Below are positions 1 to 7,038 of a stretch of DNA of 60,785 nt, one piece after another (positions within the stretch are counted from its first letter, which is position 1; the number at the start of each line of letters is the position of its first letter). A program made the translations under genes and the position numbers. Under the pieces are notes generated by a model. That model ran no database searches, was not told the origin of the DNA, and saw only the letters and a list, made by a program, of their open reading frames with translations. The stretch comes from a virus: positions 1 through 60,785 of IMG/VR virus record IMGVR_UViG_3300009008_000039; one strand, 5' to 3'.

Positions 1-78
1 CTCGACCAGCAATGCCAGAGTGTTAGCTGGTACGCCGACCGAAGTTCTTGTAATTGTTACTAGGTTTCGTACTTGCAC
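1..78 (-). CDS. GDLV-family small protein, 3' truncated by window edge
   Basis: A GTG start at 78 is preceded by GAGG at a good distance, and the frame stays open for 26 codons to the left edge. The visible peptide starts MQVRNLVTITRTS and continues VGVPANTLALLVE. It aligns without gaps to the first 26-27 residues of the protein at 2768..2953 (MQPGDLVMITRNS, IGIPSGTLALITE), so the two are paralogues. The start lies inside the end of the next gene upstream (60..305), the overlap style used throughout this region. The function is unknown. Confidence 0.7.
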   Translation of the reverse strand, partial: MQVRNLVTITRTSVGVPANTLALLVE

Positions 79-305
79 TGCGCCCTCCGCACCATTCCTA
101 GGTTCAACATGTTCACTTCTAGGGCTCCGTACTTTTCATTGTAATCTCGCGGGGTTGGACCGTTAAAGGCTATATGCCAACACCAACTAGGGTAGTGATT
201 GCTGCTGCCATCGGGTTTGGCATACATGTCAAAGCGGGTTAGCAGCACACCGGGGGTACCGTCTGGCCAGATGATCAGGTCACCTGGCTTCAGGTTGGCC
301 CTCAT
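60..305 (-). CDS. GDLV-family small protein (81 aa)
   Basis: The protein begins MRANLKPGDLIIWPDGTPG, the N-terminal PGDL[IV] strand-turn shared by many small proteins in this region. It is rich in aromatic residues and glycine, with alternating hydrophobic positions that suggest a small SH3-like or KOW-like beta barrel (inference). The start overlaps the stop of the upstream gene by a few bases, so the two are probably translationally coupled. No catalytic motif is visible and the function is unknown. Confidence 0.75.
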   Translation of the reverse strand: MRANLKPGDLIIWPDGTPGVLLTRFDMYAKPDGSSNHYPSWCWHIAFNGPTPRDYNEKYGALEVNMLNLGMVRRAQCKYET

Positions 306-562
306 CGCGATATCTCCAAGAAGTCACCGTAGTGCGAGATATAACCATGCACGGGGTGGTGTAGGCTAAAAATTCCGCCCCACTGGTGTCCGTCCTCCCT
401 GCCCTCCGACAAGACCACCGCCGTTGTGCCATCTAGTCCATTTCCAGGGGATCTCCACGATTCTCCCTCATAGCGAGGGCGTGCGTAGACAAAACGCACC
501 AAGTCACCGACGTTGATGTCGTCGCGAATGTGGCTGAAAAATCTGTAATCATACTCATTCAT
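302..562 (-). CDS. GDLV-family small protein (about 86 aa)
   Basis: I start this protein at the ATG giving MNEYDYRFFSHIRDD, followed by NVGDLVRFVYARPRYEGESW. A TTG ten codons upstream is the alternative; neither start has a convincing Shine-Dalgarno site. The GDLV strand, the GTTAVVLSEGRED strand and a C-terminal aromatic strand match the small beta-barrel pattern of its neighbours. It is the first gene after a terminator-like hairpin at 608..663, so it may be expressed separately. The function is unknown. Confidence 0.7.
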   Translation of the reverse strand: MNEYDYRFFSHIRDDINVGDLVRFVYARPRYEGESWRSPGNGLDGTTAVVLSEGREDGHQWGGIFSLHHPVHGYISHYGDFLEISR

Positions 563-607
563 GGCAACAACATAGGCACGGCAACCTGCCAAGTAAACGG
601 GCTGCGA

Positions 608-663
608 GAGAGAAAAGAAAAAATTTCCGCCGAATTCGGCGCTGCGCGCCGAGTGGCGCGCGC
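608..663 (-). terminator. Rho-independent terminator in the early region
   Basis: On the minus strand the perfect palindrome CGCCGAATTCGGCG (628..641) is followed by GGAAATTTTTTCTTTTC. A second GC hairpin (GCGCGC CACTCG GCGCGC) lies just upstream of it. The element sits in the gap directly downstream of the gene at 665..1054. Confidence 0.7.
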
Positions 664-664
664 G

Positions 665-1054
665 CTAATAGTGGATGCTCCGAGAAACTCCAATAGATTC
701 AAAGGCATAGCCTTTCTGTTCTATGTCGTCGTTGTCCTCGCCTAGACGCACAAAGCTAAATAGCTCCGAGTAGTCATCATGGTCATCGAGAGCACTAATG
801 CCAAACCCTGACAAGTCGTCGCACTCCATCGCCTCAATGAAGTTGGTGAGCATGGCAATCTCTGGATAACTTTCATACCACTTGATGCTATCCCAACGCA
901 TGAACCAGTTACCCTCTCCATCATAGTCGGTGTTAAGCTCATCGCACTCTTTCGTACAAAGCAGTTGCGTTGCTTCACATTGCGCGAACATGGCCATGAG
1001 GGCTGGTACGACTTTTGCATCAAGGGCCAATACTACTTCTGAACGATATCCCAT
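665..1054 (-). CDS. MGYRS-type phage hypothetical protein (129 aa)
   Basis: The protein begins MGYRSEVVLALDAKVVPALM. MGYRSEV- and MGTRS-type openings recur in phage hypothetical proteins, and a second protein of this look lies at 3695..4036. The middle is acidic, with WFMRWDSIKWYE, and no catalytic motif is visible. The start is well supported by GAGG six bases before the ATG. A terminator-like hairpin follows the stop. The function is unknown. Confidence 0.8.
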   Translation of the reverse strand: MGYRSEVVLALDAKVVPALMAMFAQCEATQLLCTKECDELNTDYDGEGNWFMRWDSIKWYESYPEIAMLTNFIEAMECDDLSGFGISALDDHDDYSELFSFVRLGEDNDDIEQKGYAFESIGVSRSIHY

Positions 1055-1055
1055 T

Positions 1056-1361
1056 TTAATCCTCTTCCCAAGTCCCGTTGACTTCCCAACACCATTCTTC
1101 TAGGGTCTGGCACCACTCTCTATACGTGCCATCGGTCTCCCACGTGCAGCACTTACTTCCATCGTCGTAATAATCGCACCATGTTGGCGTAGGGACTGGG
1201 CCGGGTTGTTCTTCTCCACAATCTGAAAGGTAAATGTTGAGGTTTGATACGTCTCCGACCAATATCGCACCCGATGACTGCTCTGTCTCGGGGGGTTGGT
1301 CGAGGTCATCACCGCAACAAGTAAAAAATAGGCACGAAAGAACTAGAGTAAAGTATTTCAT
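1056..1361 (-). CDS. Small cysteine-rich lipoprotein or secreted protein (101 aa)
   Basis: I start at MKYFTLVLSCLFFTCCGDDL, preceded by GGAAG; a longer in-frame extension has no such site. The N-terminus is a signal-peptide-like hydrophobic stretch ending in FFTCCGDD. This resembles a lipobox, although the residue before the cysteine is Thr instead of the usual Gly, Ala or Ser. The mature part is acidic and has further cysteines (CDYYDDGSKCC, EWCWEVNG), so disulfides are plausible. The start overlaps the stop of 1358..1627. A role at the host envelope is inference. Confidence 0.7.
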   Translation of the reverse strand: MKYFTLVLSCLFFTCCGDDLDQPPETEQSSGAILVGDVSNLNIYLSDCGEEQPGPVPTPTWCDYYDDGSKCCTWETDGTYREWCQTLEEWCWEVNGTWEED

Positions 1362-1627
1362 CGTCGTTCTTCCCACAAGCGCCAACCGCCCTTTGAAATG
1401 CACTCACCACTTTCATTGCGTTGCTTCTTGTGCGATGCAAAAATCTCGGTGCCATCAGGCATGCGGATAAGGTACTGCGACCCTCGGATGTGCTCAAGCA
1501 CCAAAGCGCCTGCGAGGTCTTCTTGAACAATAAGCGACCCCACCAACTCTTGGCGTTCACGGGCGAACTGTGCTCTGTCCTCGGCTGTCAATTGCCGCCT
1601 ATTCTGCCGTCTGTCTCTACGTCTCAT
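1358..1627 (-). CDS. Small hypothetical protein, basic N-terminus, possible barrel domain (89 aa)
   Basis: The first 25 residues are strongly basic (MRRRDRRQNRRQL). The rest contains VGSLIVQEDLAGALVLEH followed by IRGSQYLIRMPDGTEIF. This resembles a degenerate GDLV-type beta barrel fused to a basic tail that could bind nucleic acid. It is coupled by short overlaps to both neighbours. I do not recognise a family. Confidence 0.65.
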   Translation of the reverse strand: MRRRDRRQNRRQLTAEDRAQFARERQELVGSLIVQEDLAGALVLEHIRGSQYLIRMPDGTEIFASHKKQRNESGECISKGGWRLWEERR

Positions 1628-1896
1628 ATCTCTGCCTCCTCATAGCTTCGGCGCGGGTAGTATCGATAGACGATGCTCCAGAAGCGTCCTAGCTCCTGGT
1701 TCATCTCGTCGCAATAGGGATATTGAACGCCAGTCTCTCGTTCTTCGGTCTGCCAATCAACGTGAACATACTCAAACGCAAAGTCCTCATCACGTAGAAC
1801 AAACATTTGTTTAGCAATGGATTCATAGATAGGCTGGCCAGCGTCGAACTTATCGACTACTAGCGCACCATACTTGAGTTCACTCTTTTTCTTCAC
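1624..1896 (-). CDS. Small hypothetical protein (90 aa)
   Basis: The start is GTG, giving MKKKSELKYGALVVDKFDAG, and GAGGA lies upstream. KYGALVVDK resembles the GDLV motif of the neighbouring family, but the rest (FAFEYVHVDWQTEERETG) is distinct. The frame overlaps the genes on both sides. The function is unknown. Confidence 0.65.
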   Translation of the reverse strand: MKKKSELKYGALVVDKFDAGQPIYESIAKQMFVLRDEDFAFEYVHVDWQTEERETGVQYPYCDEMNQELGRFWSIVYRYYPRRSYEEAEI

Positions 1897-2062
1897 CGAA
1901 GTCGTCCTCTTCGTCGTTCATTAACACTGTAGGAACGACAGGAGGTATAGTAAAGGTATCACCATCAACATCAGAGCAAATCTCTCCAACATCTCGAATT
2001 GACTTAGTTTTTTCATCTTGCTCTCTCTTTTGGGATATGTAAAACCATTCACTGTCCGGCAT
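1880..2062 (-). CDS. Small acidic hypothetical protein (60 aa)
   Basis: The protein starts MPDSEWFYISQKREQDEK and ends in an acidic tail (MNDEEDDFGEEKE). It overlaps both neighbours by 14-17 bases, as most genes here do. It has no recognisable motif and no membrane segment. Confidence 0.55.
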   Translation of the reverse strand: MPDSEWFYISQKREQDEKTKSIRDVGEICSDVDGDTFTIPPVVPTVLMNDEEDDFGEEKE

Positions 2063-2348
2063 TGTTGGACACCAGCATCAACTCCCAGCACTGGAGCACT
2101 TCAGGGTTTGGGCTAGATCCTGCGCCTGTGCCATACTCCCACGTTCGTCGCGGGCCATCGAGCCAATGAACAATAATGTCATATCGCTCTTGTTTTCTGC
2201 CACCTAGGTTCTTTGCCTCATGCTCTTCTTTGACATGCTGTTTTCCAATCACAAGACCCAGCTTCGGTGTGCGACCGGGTGCGGCGGTGTCCCATGACTG
2301 CCTGACCATTGCTCCTGGCTGGAGTCGTTTGCTTACTTTCATGTTCAT
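2049..2348 (-). CDS. GDLV-like small barrel protein (99 aa)
   Basis: The N-terminus has LQPGAMVRQSW in the position of PGDLV. It is followed by a GLVIGKQHV strand and a YDIIVHWLDGPRRTWEY strand, the order seen in the GDLV family (GDLV, then GLVL, then V.W.DG). The C-terminus (LQCWELMLVSNNAGQ) also fits. It overlaps the genes on both sides. It is probably a member or close relative of the expanded family. Confidence 0.7.
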   Translation of the reverse strand: MNMKVSKRLQPGAMVRQSWDTAAPGRTPKLGLVIGKQHVKEEHEAKNLGGRKQERYDIIVHWLDGPRRTWEYGTGAGSSPNPEVLQCWELMLVSNNAGQ

Positions 2349-2536
2349 GGTGCGATGAAACTCTCCTTCTCGGCTGAGAAGTCAGTATTCACATCCTCGA
2401 TGAACTTAACCTCTTTGCCTTCTGAAAGGATACGCGCGTCCATAAGAGCGCCGTCCACTCGGTCAAGGGTGTGTTGCAAGTCAATCTTGATGTGTTCAAG
2501 TTCCGCAACAATACTACTCAAGCTCAAATCTGCCAT
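2345..2536 (-). CDS. Small helical hypothetical protein (63 aa)
   Basis: The first 40 residues have a heptad-like hydrophobic pattern (SSIVAELEHIKIDLQHTLDRV), which predicts a coiled coil. The start has a GAAGGAG Shine-Dalgarno site. The stop overlaps the next gene's start. The function is unknown. Confidence 0.7.
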   Translation of the reverse strand: MADLSLSSIVAELEHIKIDLQHTLDRVDGALMDARILSEGKEVKFIEDVNTDFSAEKESFIAP

Positions 2537-2585
2537 CTTTGATCTCCTTCAACCAATATAGGTACGTGTATACGCGAGTAAATAA

Positions 2586-2771
2586 TTACGCGCGTGACAC
2601 GACGAAAAAATTACGTGCTGGCTTCCACTCTTCGGGGTCGTCAGCAGTGACGATATAGGGGTTCTCCGGGCCTCCCAGGGCACGGTTTGAAACGCTCACC
2701 ACCAGCTTCGCTGGTACGATCTCTGCGTGGTTCTGGTGTGCTTTGCTCACCACCAAGTCTCCAATCTTCAT
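2586..2771 (-). CDS. GDLV-family small protein (61 aa)
   Basis: The protein begins MKIGDLVVSKAHQNHAEI and then has PAKLVVSVSNRALG and PYIVTADDPEEWKPARNFFVV. This is a clear copy of the regional GDLV pattern in a minimal length. It overlaps the stop of the similar gene 2768..2953, so this is a tandem array of paralogues. The function is unknown. Confidence 0.8.
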   Translation of the reverse strand: MKIGDLVVSKAHQNHAEIVPAKLVVSVSNRALGGPENPYIVTADDPEEWKPARNFFVVSRA

Positions 2772-2953
2772 TTGACTGTCTCCAAGTCTTCAGCGAGGTA
2801 CTTCCTCACTTTTCCGTTTGCCTTACCACCCACAATATAGACACGGTAGTAAGAAAATAAAGAGCCGATTAGCTTTTCTGTAATCAAGGCTAGCGTGCCT
2901 GATGGAATTCCGATGGAATTCCTTGTAATCATTACTAAATCGCCGGGCTGCAT
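2768..2953 (-). CDS. GDLV-family small protein (61 aa)
   Basis: The protein begins MQPGDLVMITRNSIGIPSG and continues TLALITEKLIGSLFSYYRV. Its first 27 residues match the partial gene at 1..78 closely, which marks a recent duplication relative to other family members. The C-terminus KYLAEDLETV fits the final strand of the family. The function is unknown. Confidence 0.8.
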   Translation of the reverse strand: MQPGDLVMITRNSIGIPSGTLALITEKLIGSLFSYYRVYIVGGKANGKVRKYLAEDLETVK

Positions 2954-2963
2954 CTCCGCTCCA

Positions 2964-3194
2964 TTAAAGATTTACGTATTTCAAGTCACGTCGGATGTGA
3001 TACGCATAGTCTTCAAAGTCAGTGCCGACCCATGAAACCATGATCGCAGTTGCCGGATGCAACATGCCCATTCTCTTGTCTTGTTCTGTGGAGTCCACCA
3101 TAACAATCAAGCCGACCAAGCCGACGAAGTTCTTGTTACACTTCAGCTTCCTGCCATACGAGGAAAGTTCAACCAGATCACCAACTTGCATCAC
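2964..3194 (-). CDS. GDLV-family small protein (76 aa)
   Basis: The protein begins MMQVGDLVELSSYGRKL. A GLVGLIVMVDSTEQ strand and a TAIMVSWVGTDFEDY strand follow, and the end is RRDLKYVNL. It shows the complete GDLV ... GLI ... V.W order of the family. It is spaced 10 bases from the gene at 2768..2953, the next gene downstream. The function is unknown. Confidence 0.8.
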   Translation of the reverse strand: MMQVGDLVELSSYGRKLKCNKNFVGLVGLIVMVDSTEQDKRMGMLHPATAIMVSWVGTDFEDYAYHIRRDLKYVNL

Positions 3195-3202
3195 AACACT
3201 AA

Positions 3203-3436
3203 CTAGGCTTTATCAGCGACTAGTACCCAATCTTCAGACGGACTCACACGTATGTCACCATTTATCATCTTCACCTTTAATGCTTCATTCGTTGAAAGCG
3301 GGTGATAGACTTCAAGTACTATACCCAATGTTTCTTTCGCGCGTTCTCCCTCATACATAAAGCGAGAATCATGAATCTCCAAAGGCATATATCTTACTAG
3401 GTCACCAATTTTTATTTCCTGTGGTGGCGCATGCAT
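3203..3436 (-). CDS. GDLV-family small protein (77 aa)
   Basis: I start at MHAPPQEIKIGDLVRYMPL. The frame stays open further upstream to a TTG that overlaps the previous gene, so the start is uncertain. The GDLVRY strand, ETLGIVLEVYHPLS, ALKVKMINGD and SEDWVLVADK follow the family order. No catalytic residues are apparent. Confidence 0.75.
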   Translation of the reverse strand: MHAPPQEIKIGDLVRYMPLEIHDSRFMYEGERAKETLGIVLEVYHPLSTNEALKVKMINGDIRVSPSEDWVLVADKA

Positions 3437-3471
3437 ACATAGAACATAGCAACGCAAGAACGGAAATAAAG

Positions 3472-3702
3472 TCAAATAACTACAATATACTTCTCGTCAA
3501 AATCTTCTTCAGTGTACCATATCCCACGGCAGCCAGGAATTTCCTCTGCATCTGCGTTCCACAGCACTCTGTAACTCCAACCGTGCATTCTATCATAATG
3601 TGTTTCTACAACTAGTCCCAACCCTGAATGGTGCCAGGTGCGCTGGGCTACCCACTGCACTAAATCTCCGCGCTGGGCTGAAGCTGGCTTTATTTCACTC
3701 AT
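3472..3702 (-). CDS. GDLV-family small protein (76 aa)
   Basis: The protein has RGDLVQWVAQRTWHHSG, then LGLVVETHYD, then WSYRVLWNADAEEI, and ends EEDFDEKYIVVI. This is the full family pattern, with extra tryptophan and histidine residues. It overlaps the start of the preceding MGTRS gene's stop by 8 bases. The function is unknown. Confidence 0.8.
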   Translation of the reverse strand: MSEIKPASAQRGDLVQWVAQRTWHHSGLGLVVETHYDRMHGWSYRVLWNADAEEIPGCRGIWYTEEDFDEKYIVVI

Positions 3703-4036
3703 CTTCCTGTATGTATTTCCAGTCTGGCCTGTTGTAGTATCTCCACTTAACTCTGCCGTCTAGGCACTTCACCCAGACAAACTCCGCTGACCACGTGCAT
3801 TCATCCGGGTCTGTCAAGAGGCATGGCATCTCTTCACAGTACGTGGTCGTTTCTGGCTGCTCAAGAACGTGAAAGCCGCCGCGTGGGGCGGCGATAAGTA
3901 TAAGACTAAGAAGACTGTCCTTGTCCATGCCTGTTAGCAAAGGATACATGTAACTGGGATAGCCATCGAAATGACAATAGGTGCCTATGTAACCATTCCG
4001 TTCTGTCTCCACATATATATTAGAGCGAGTGCCCAT
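3695..4036 (-). CDS. MGTRS-type phage hypothetical protein (113 aa)
   Basis: The protein begins MGTRSNIYVETERNGYIG, followed by TYCHFDGYPSYMYPLL. GTRS at the N-terminus followed by YCHxDGYP is a pattern I know from phage hypothetical proteins of unknown function. The conserved Tyr, Cys, His and Asp residues could form a ligand or active site, but that is speculation. It lies among GDLV genes and overlaps the next one. Confidence 0.75.
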   Translation of the reverse strand: MGTRSNIYVETERNGYIGTYCHFDGYPSYMYPLLTGMDKDSLLSLILIAAPRGGFHVLEQPETTTYCEEMPCLLTDPDECTWSAEFVWVKCLDGRVKWRYYNRPDWKYIQEDE

Positions 4037-4057
4037 CTACCTTCTCTGCTGTCACCC

Positions 4058-4294
4058 TTACAACATAGACACATCTGCGCGGCTGACAAGTACGACATGA
4101 CCTGATTCGATGGCTGTGACATCTAGCTCGCATGGCTCGTCAATGGTTGACCACTGAACGTTGACAGTGTGTATGTTCCAAGCAGGCTTCGCCCAACCAG
4201 GACCGAGCACCAGACCCATATCGTTGCTACGAGTGCATCTTATCAAGTCACCGGGTTGAAGTTGACAGCTTTGCGCTTGTACTGAGGATGACAT
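4058..4294 (-). CDS. GDLV-family small protein (78 aa)
   Basis: The start is supported by GGGAG six bases upstream. After a short Ser/Gln-rich lead the protein has QLQPGDLIRCTRSNDMG, then LVLGPGWAKPAW, VNVQWSTIDEP and a final SGHVVLVSRAD strand. The start lies inside the end of the 50-residue gene at 4248..4400. The function is unknown. Confidence 0.8.
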   Translation of the reverse strand: MSSSVQAQSCQLQPGDLIRCTRSNDMGLVLGPGWAKPAWNIHTVNVQWSTIDEPCELDVTAIESGHVVLVSRADVSML

Positions 4295-4400
4295 GGATTT
4301 CTCCCTTCTCGTCTACGACAACCAAGTCTCTCGTCTTCGGCTGGAACCTTATTAGTTTTCCTGTTATATTTCCAGCACTTACGATATCACCAATCTTCAT
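4248..4400 (-). CDS. Very short GDIV-family protein (50 aa)
   Basis: This short frame reads MKIGDIVSAGNITGKLIRFQ, continues with PKTRDLVVVDEKGEIHVIL, and stops at a TGA inside the next gene. The ATG has GAGG six bases upstream, and the N-terminus matches the family signature exactly. It fills what would otherwise be a gap between 4294 and 4387. It overlaps the upstream gene by 14 bases and the downstream gene by 47. It is the smallest family member seen. Confidence 0.75.
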   Translation of the reverse strand: MKIGDIVSAGNITGKLIRFQPKTRDLVVVDEKGEIHVILSTSAKLSTSTR

Positions 4401-4593
4401 AGCTCACCTCATCAATGTTAATTTCGGGCAGCGGTGCCAGGAATTGTGCGTTATACGTACCTTGTGCGCCGGCTTCGTCGTCGAGCCACAGCACCTTGTA
4501 ACGATTATCCTCCAGAGAGCTAGTAACCACACCAAGTGTGGACTCCAGTGTCTCTCCGTCGATTTTCATGTGTACCAAATCACCAGTAATCAT
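4387..4593 (-). CDS. GDLV-family small protein (68 aa)
   Basis: The protein begins MITGDLVHMKIDGETLE, followed by STLGVVTSSLEDNRYKVLWL and an acidic end (NIDEVSYEDW). The G[D]LV ... LGVV ... YKVLWLD order is the clearest example of the family pattern. Its stop overlaps the start of the 50-residue paralogue at 4248..4400. The function is unknown. Confidence 0.8.
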   Translation of the reverse strand: MITGDLVHMKIDGETLESTLGVVTSSLEDNRYKVLWLDDEAGAQGTYNAQFLAPLPEINIDEVSYEDW

Positions 4594-4596
4594 TTG

Positions 4597-4872
4597 TTAT
4601 TCTTCCTCGTCCTCTTCAAGAGGGATTTCTTCGTGAATAATGCCTACTTGGTATCTTTCACCCAAGTCTTTCAATTTCTTTTCCAGGTTCTTCAACATGG
4701 AGAACTCCACAGGATGCAGACTCTGTTCTTTTTGAATAATGTAAACTGTCTGCACTTCTGGGCTGTAGTCATGGAATTCGAATTCGGCTCCGTCGAGGGC
4801 AGCAACCATCGCTGCCTCTTCTTCGACTATCTCCTCAAACTGTTTAATGAGTGCTTTCTTCTTCTTAGCCAT
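4597..4872 (-). CDS. Small charged helical protein (91 aa)
   Basis: The protein begins MAKKKKALIKQFEEIVEEE, has an internal helix (FSMLKNLEKKLKDLGERY) and ends in an acidic run (LEEDEEE). The charge pattern suggests a soluble helical protein with a coiled coil. It has no recognised domain. Confidence 0.7.
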   Translation of the reverse strand: MAKKKKALIKQFEEIVEEEAAMVAALDGAEFEFHDYSPEVQTVYIIQKEQSLHPVEFSMLKNLEKKLKDLGERYQVGIIHEEIPLEEDEEE

Positions 4873-4885
4873 GACACCAACATAG

Positions 4886-5413
4886 TTACGCTAAAGGCAA
4901 AGTCAACTGCCTAGTTGATTTAACAGGCATGTCAGCGCTTAAAAGATGTTCAGCCATGTCAACGCGATGGTAGTGACCATTGCCACCTTGGCCGATATCA
5001 TGTACCCAAGCGCGCCTACCGGCCTCGAAGGCTACAACCCTTGAGTTTTCGACGCTTAGGGCTGATACGACTTCGGACAACTCGCGCTCATAGAAGGTAT
5101 ACAATTTGCCACCCTTGCAGTCGGATTCCCAAAAATCGTCATTGAGAAAAGCAAACAAGCCATCTGTGAGGTCTTGTGCGCTCAACGGCTCATCGTTGAA
5201 GCTAGTCTCGGTAAAGACATCCATGTTGCCATTCTCGGTTTCAATCCAAAACTCCACATACCCATCAGGCAGCTTGTCGTGAACAGCGTTATCTCGCCAA
5301 TGAACGTAGAAACCCTCGTCTCCATAATGGAGAAAGTCGCTGCAAAAACTGTCTATAATCTTTGCAGCGATATCGAGACTGCGGGGCTTAAAGATGTAAC
5401 TTGCCAATATCAT
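4886..5413 (-). CDS. Hypothetical protein (175 aa)
   Basis: This is a medium-sized soluble protein with mixed helices and strands. It starts MILASYIFKPRSLDIAAKII and ends with a Gly/His-rich segment (GQGGNGHYHRVDMAEH) and STRQLTLPLA. The segment YVHWRDNAVHDKL is rich in His and Trp. It overlaps the GDLV gene at 5410..5601. I do not recognise the family and see no membrane segment. Confidence 0.7.
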   Translation of the reverse strand: MILASYIFKPRSLDIAAKIIDSFCSDFLHYGDEGFYVHWRDNAVHDKLPDGYVEFWIETENGNMDVFTETSFNDEPLSAQDLTDGLFAFLNDDFWESDCKGGKLYTFYERELSEVVSALSVENSRVVAFEAGRRAWVHDIGQGGNGHYHRVDMAEHLLSADMPVKSTRQLTLPLA

Positions 5414-5601
5414 TTTACTACCTCGAACTCCTCTTCAAGCAATATAAGTGTTCTATCTCCGCAAAGAATGCGCCATGTTTTACCATTGCTTGGTGCAAAA
5501 TATCTTGGGCTCTCCCATTGCTCAAGAAGAATGCCGTACGCGCAGTTACCTAGCACCATCGCGTCTGGCTCTAAAATCTTCACTAGGTCACCCACTTTCA
5601 T
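5410..5601 (-). CDS. GDLV-family small protein (63 aa)
   Basis: The protein begins MKVGDLVKILEPDAMVLG. NCAYGILLEQWESPRYF and KTWRILCGDRTLILLEEEFE follow, the usual strand order. It overlaps the 175-residue gene by 4 bases. About 75 bases upstream carry no clear gene. The function is unknown. Confidence 0.8.
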   Translation of the reverse strand: MKVGDLVKILEPDAMVLGNCAYGILLEQWESPRYFAPSNGKTWRILCGDRTLILLEEEFEVVK

Positions 5602-5676
5602 GTCGTATTTAAGCCCACCCTATCCCGCCGCATGCACGGCACAACTCATTTACAGCTACAACGTAGGGACGACAAT

Positions 5677-5862
5677 CTACGCAGTAAAGCTGATACTTTG
5701 ATTTTCTAGCTGTGTCGTCACCGCATTAAGCATGGCGTGAACAACTTGCAGAGTTTCTACAATCTTTTCACGCTGCTCTGGCTTGTTGACGCAGACACAT
5801 CGCTTGTCAATCAAATCTTCTAGCACTTCTTCGTGCTCTTTAAGTTCTTGTAATGTATACAT
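5677..5862 (-). CDS. Small coiled-coil protein (61 aa)
   Basis: The protein begins MYTLQELKEHEEVLEDLIDK and continues with REKIVETLQVVHAMLNAVTT, two helices with heptad spacing. A CVCV pair lies between them. It may form a helical hairpin. The function is unknown. Confidence 0.7.
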   Translation of the reverse strand: MYTLQELKEHEEVLEDLIDKRCVCVNKPEQREKIVETLQVVHAMLNAVTTQLENQSISFTA

Positions 5863-5871
5863 TTTCTTCTC

Positions 5872-6654
5872 CTACTTGGGGTCAACAATGTTGTCAATGA
5901 CCCACTTCGTGACAGCCTTGACACCAATCGTGTCCTCAGTCAGCAAACTATCCTCGCTAACAGAAACAGGTGAAATAAGCTCGCAACTGTCGTTGCTGGG
6001 GTTGCGATACCACTCATCCCGTGGAATATCATCGACGTTCAGAAAGTCCATCGGGAAGTAACATGCGCCTTTGGTAGAAGGCTGGCCCCCCCAACGGTCT
6101 TTCTTTGGCACAAGGTACTGAAACCTGATTCCGTGCGCTCCTTGGAAGTAGTCGTTCTTAGCGGGCACATGATACTTGCGGATATCGTCAAATCGTACTT
6201 CAGTAACGACAGCCATCACCGCATCTTGACCTTGCAGGTTGTGGTCAACACTGATGAGAGCACCCGGACCGAAGCCAGCGTCCATCATGCGCTGTGCAGT
6301 TCGCTTGCGAATGTCCAGCACTTCGGCTAGTCGTTCTTTGACCTGCCTCTTGCGCTCGGTACAAGTTCGACGGGTGTGTCCAGCCTCTCCACAGAAACCA
6401 CACTTGCGATTCTGTCCACGAGTCTCCATCTTGTGAAGCTGGTCCTTGGTGTGTCGAAGATAGCGTTCGGCGTTGGCTCTTTGATAGTCATGAGGAAACT
6501 CGTTCTCGGCTAGCTCTTTCGTATATCGCTTGACGCTCTCTTGAAGATCTGTCTTTCGCTTGGGGCAGGCGCTCTTGTTGTGGCCCTTCTCGTAGCAGTG
6601 GCCGCAGCGCACCGTGCGCTTGTAGTTTCCATTCTCGTCAGTCATGTATGCCAT
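5872..6654 (-). CDS. Protein with two CCHC zinc knuckles (260 aa)
   Basis: Two exact C-x2-C-x4-H-x4-C motifs are visible: Cys17, Cys20, His25 and Cys30, and Cys85, Cys88, His93 and Cys98. Each is followed by basic residues. Such zinc knuckles bind single-stranded nucleic acid in retroviral nucleocapsid proteins. A charged helix lies between them. The C-terminal 150 residues form a separate globular part (GALISVDHNLQGQDAVM, KYHVPAKNDYFQGAHG). Binding of phage or host RNA during early infection is inference. The motif is uncommon in bacterial proteins. Confidence 0.85.
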   Translation of the reverse strand: MAYMTDENGNYKRTVRCGHCYEKGHNKSACPKRKTDLQESVKRYTKELAENEFPHDYQRANAERYLRHTKDQLHKMETRGQNRKCGFCGEAGHTRRTCTERKRQVKERLAEVLDIRKRTAQRMMDAGFGPGALISVDHNLQGQDAVMAVVTEVRFDDIRKYHVPAKNDYFQGAHGIRFQYLVPKKDRWGGQPSTKGACYFPMDFLNVDDIPRDEWYRNPSNDSCELISPVSVSEDSLLTEDTIGVKAVTKWVIDNIVDPK

Positions 6655-6702
6655 TGGGTCGTCCTCCTGTGGCTTCCGTTATGCTAGTACTATAAGAACC
6701 AG

Positions 6703-7038
6703 CTAGCCCTCTGTAAAGGGCGTGATGTGTTTTATGTGTGTACCGTGAATGTAGAAACACGAACCATCGGGTCTAGCAAAATTATGAACGTCCTGATAAA
6801 TGGTCTTTCTACCGTCCTGGCCATCGCGCATAGATCTGCGGCCTAGATACACCAATGGCTCTCTTCTCCACGAGCCAGTGGTCATCGCACCGACGGGCTG
6901 TTTCCTAGCATACCGACAAAGTATGTAAAGAGAGAGGCGAGATGCCTCTAGTTCTTTAGTGGCTCCTATCGCACCTCCGACGCGGCAATCATTGACAACC
7001 CGATAGAGTTGTCCTATTTTTAATTCGTTAACCTTCAC
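6703..7038 (-). CDS. GDLV-like small protein (111 aa)
   Basis: The start is GTG and overlaps the preceding gene. The N-terminus MKVNELKIGQLYRVVND resembles the K[IV]GxL opening of the family. A basic middle (ARKQPVGAMTTGSWRREP) and an aromatic end (CFYIHGTHIKHITPF) follow. It is longer than most family members and may be a divergent relative. Confidence 0.65.
   Translation of the reverse strand: MKVNELKIGQLYRVVNDCRVGGAIGATKELEASRLSLYILCRYARKQPVGAMTTGSWRREPLVYLGRRSMRDGQDGRKTIYQDVHNFARPDGSCFYIHGTHIKHITPFTEG

Noticed and set aside
4288-4914. A 208-residue plus-strand open frame
   Set aside because: It lies opposite several well-supported minus-strand genes (GDLV proteins and the 91-residue protein), has odd composition and no ribosome site. 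It is a shadow.
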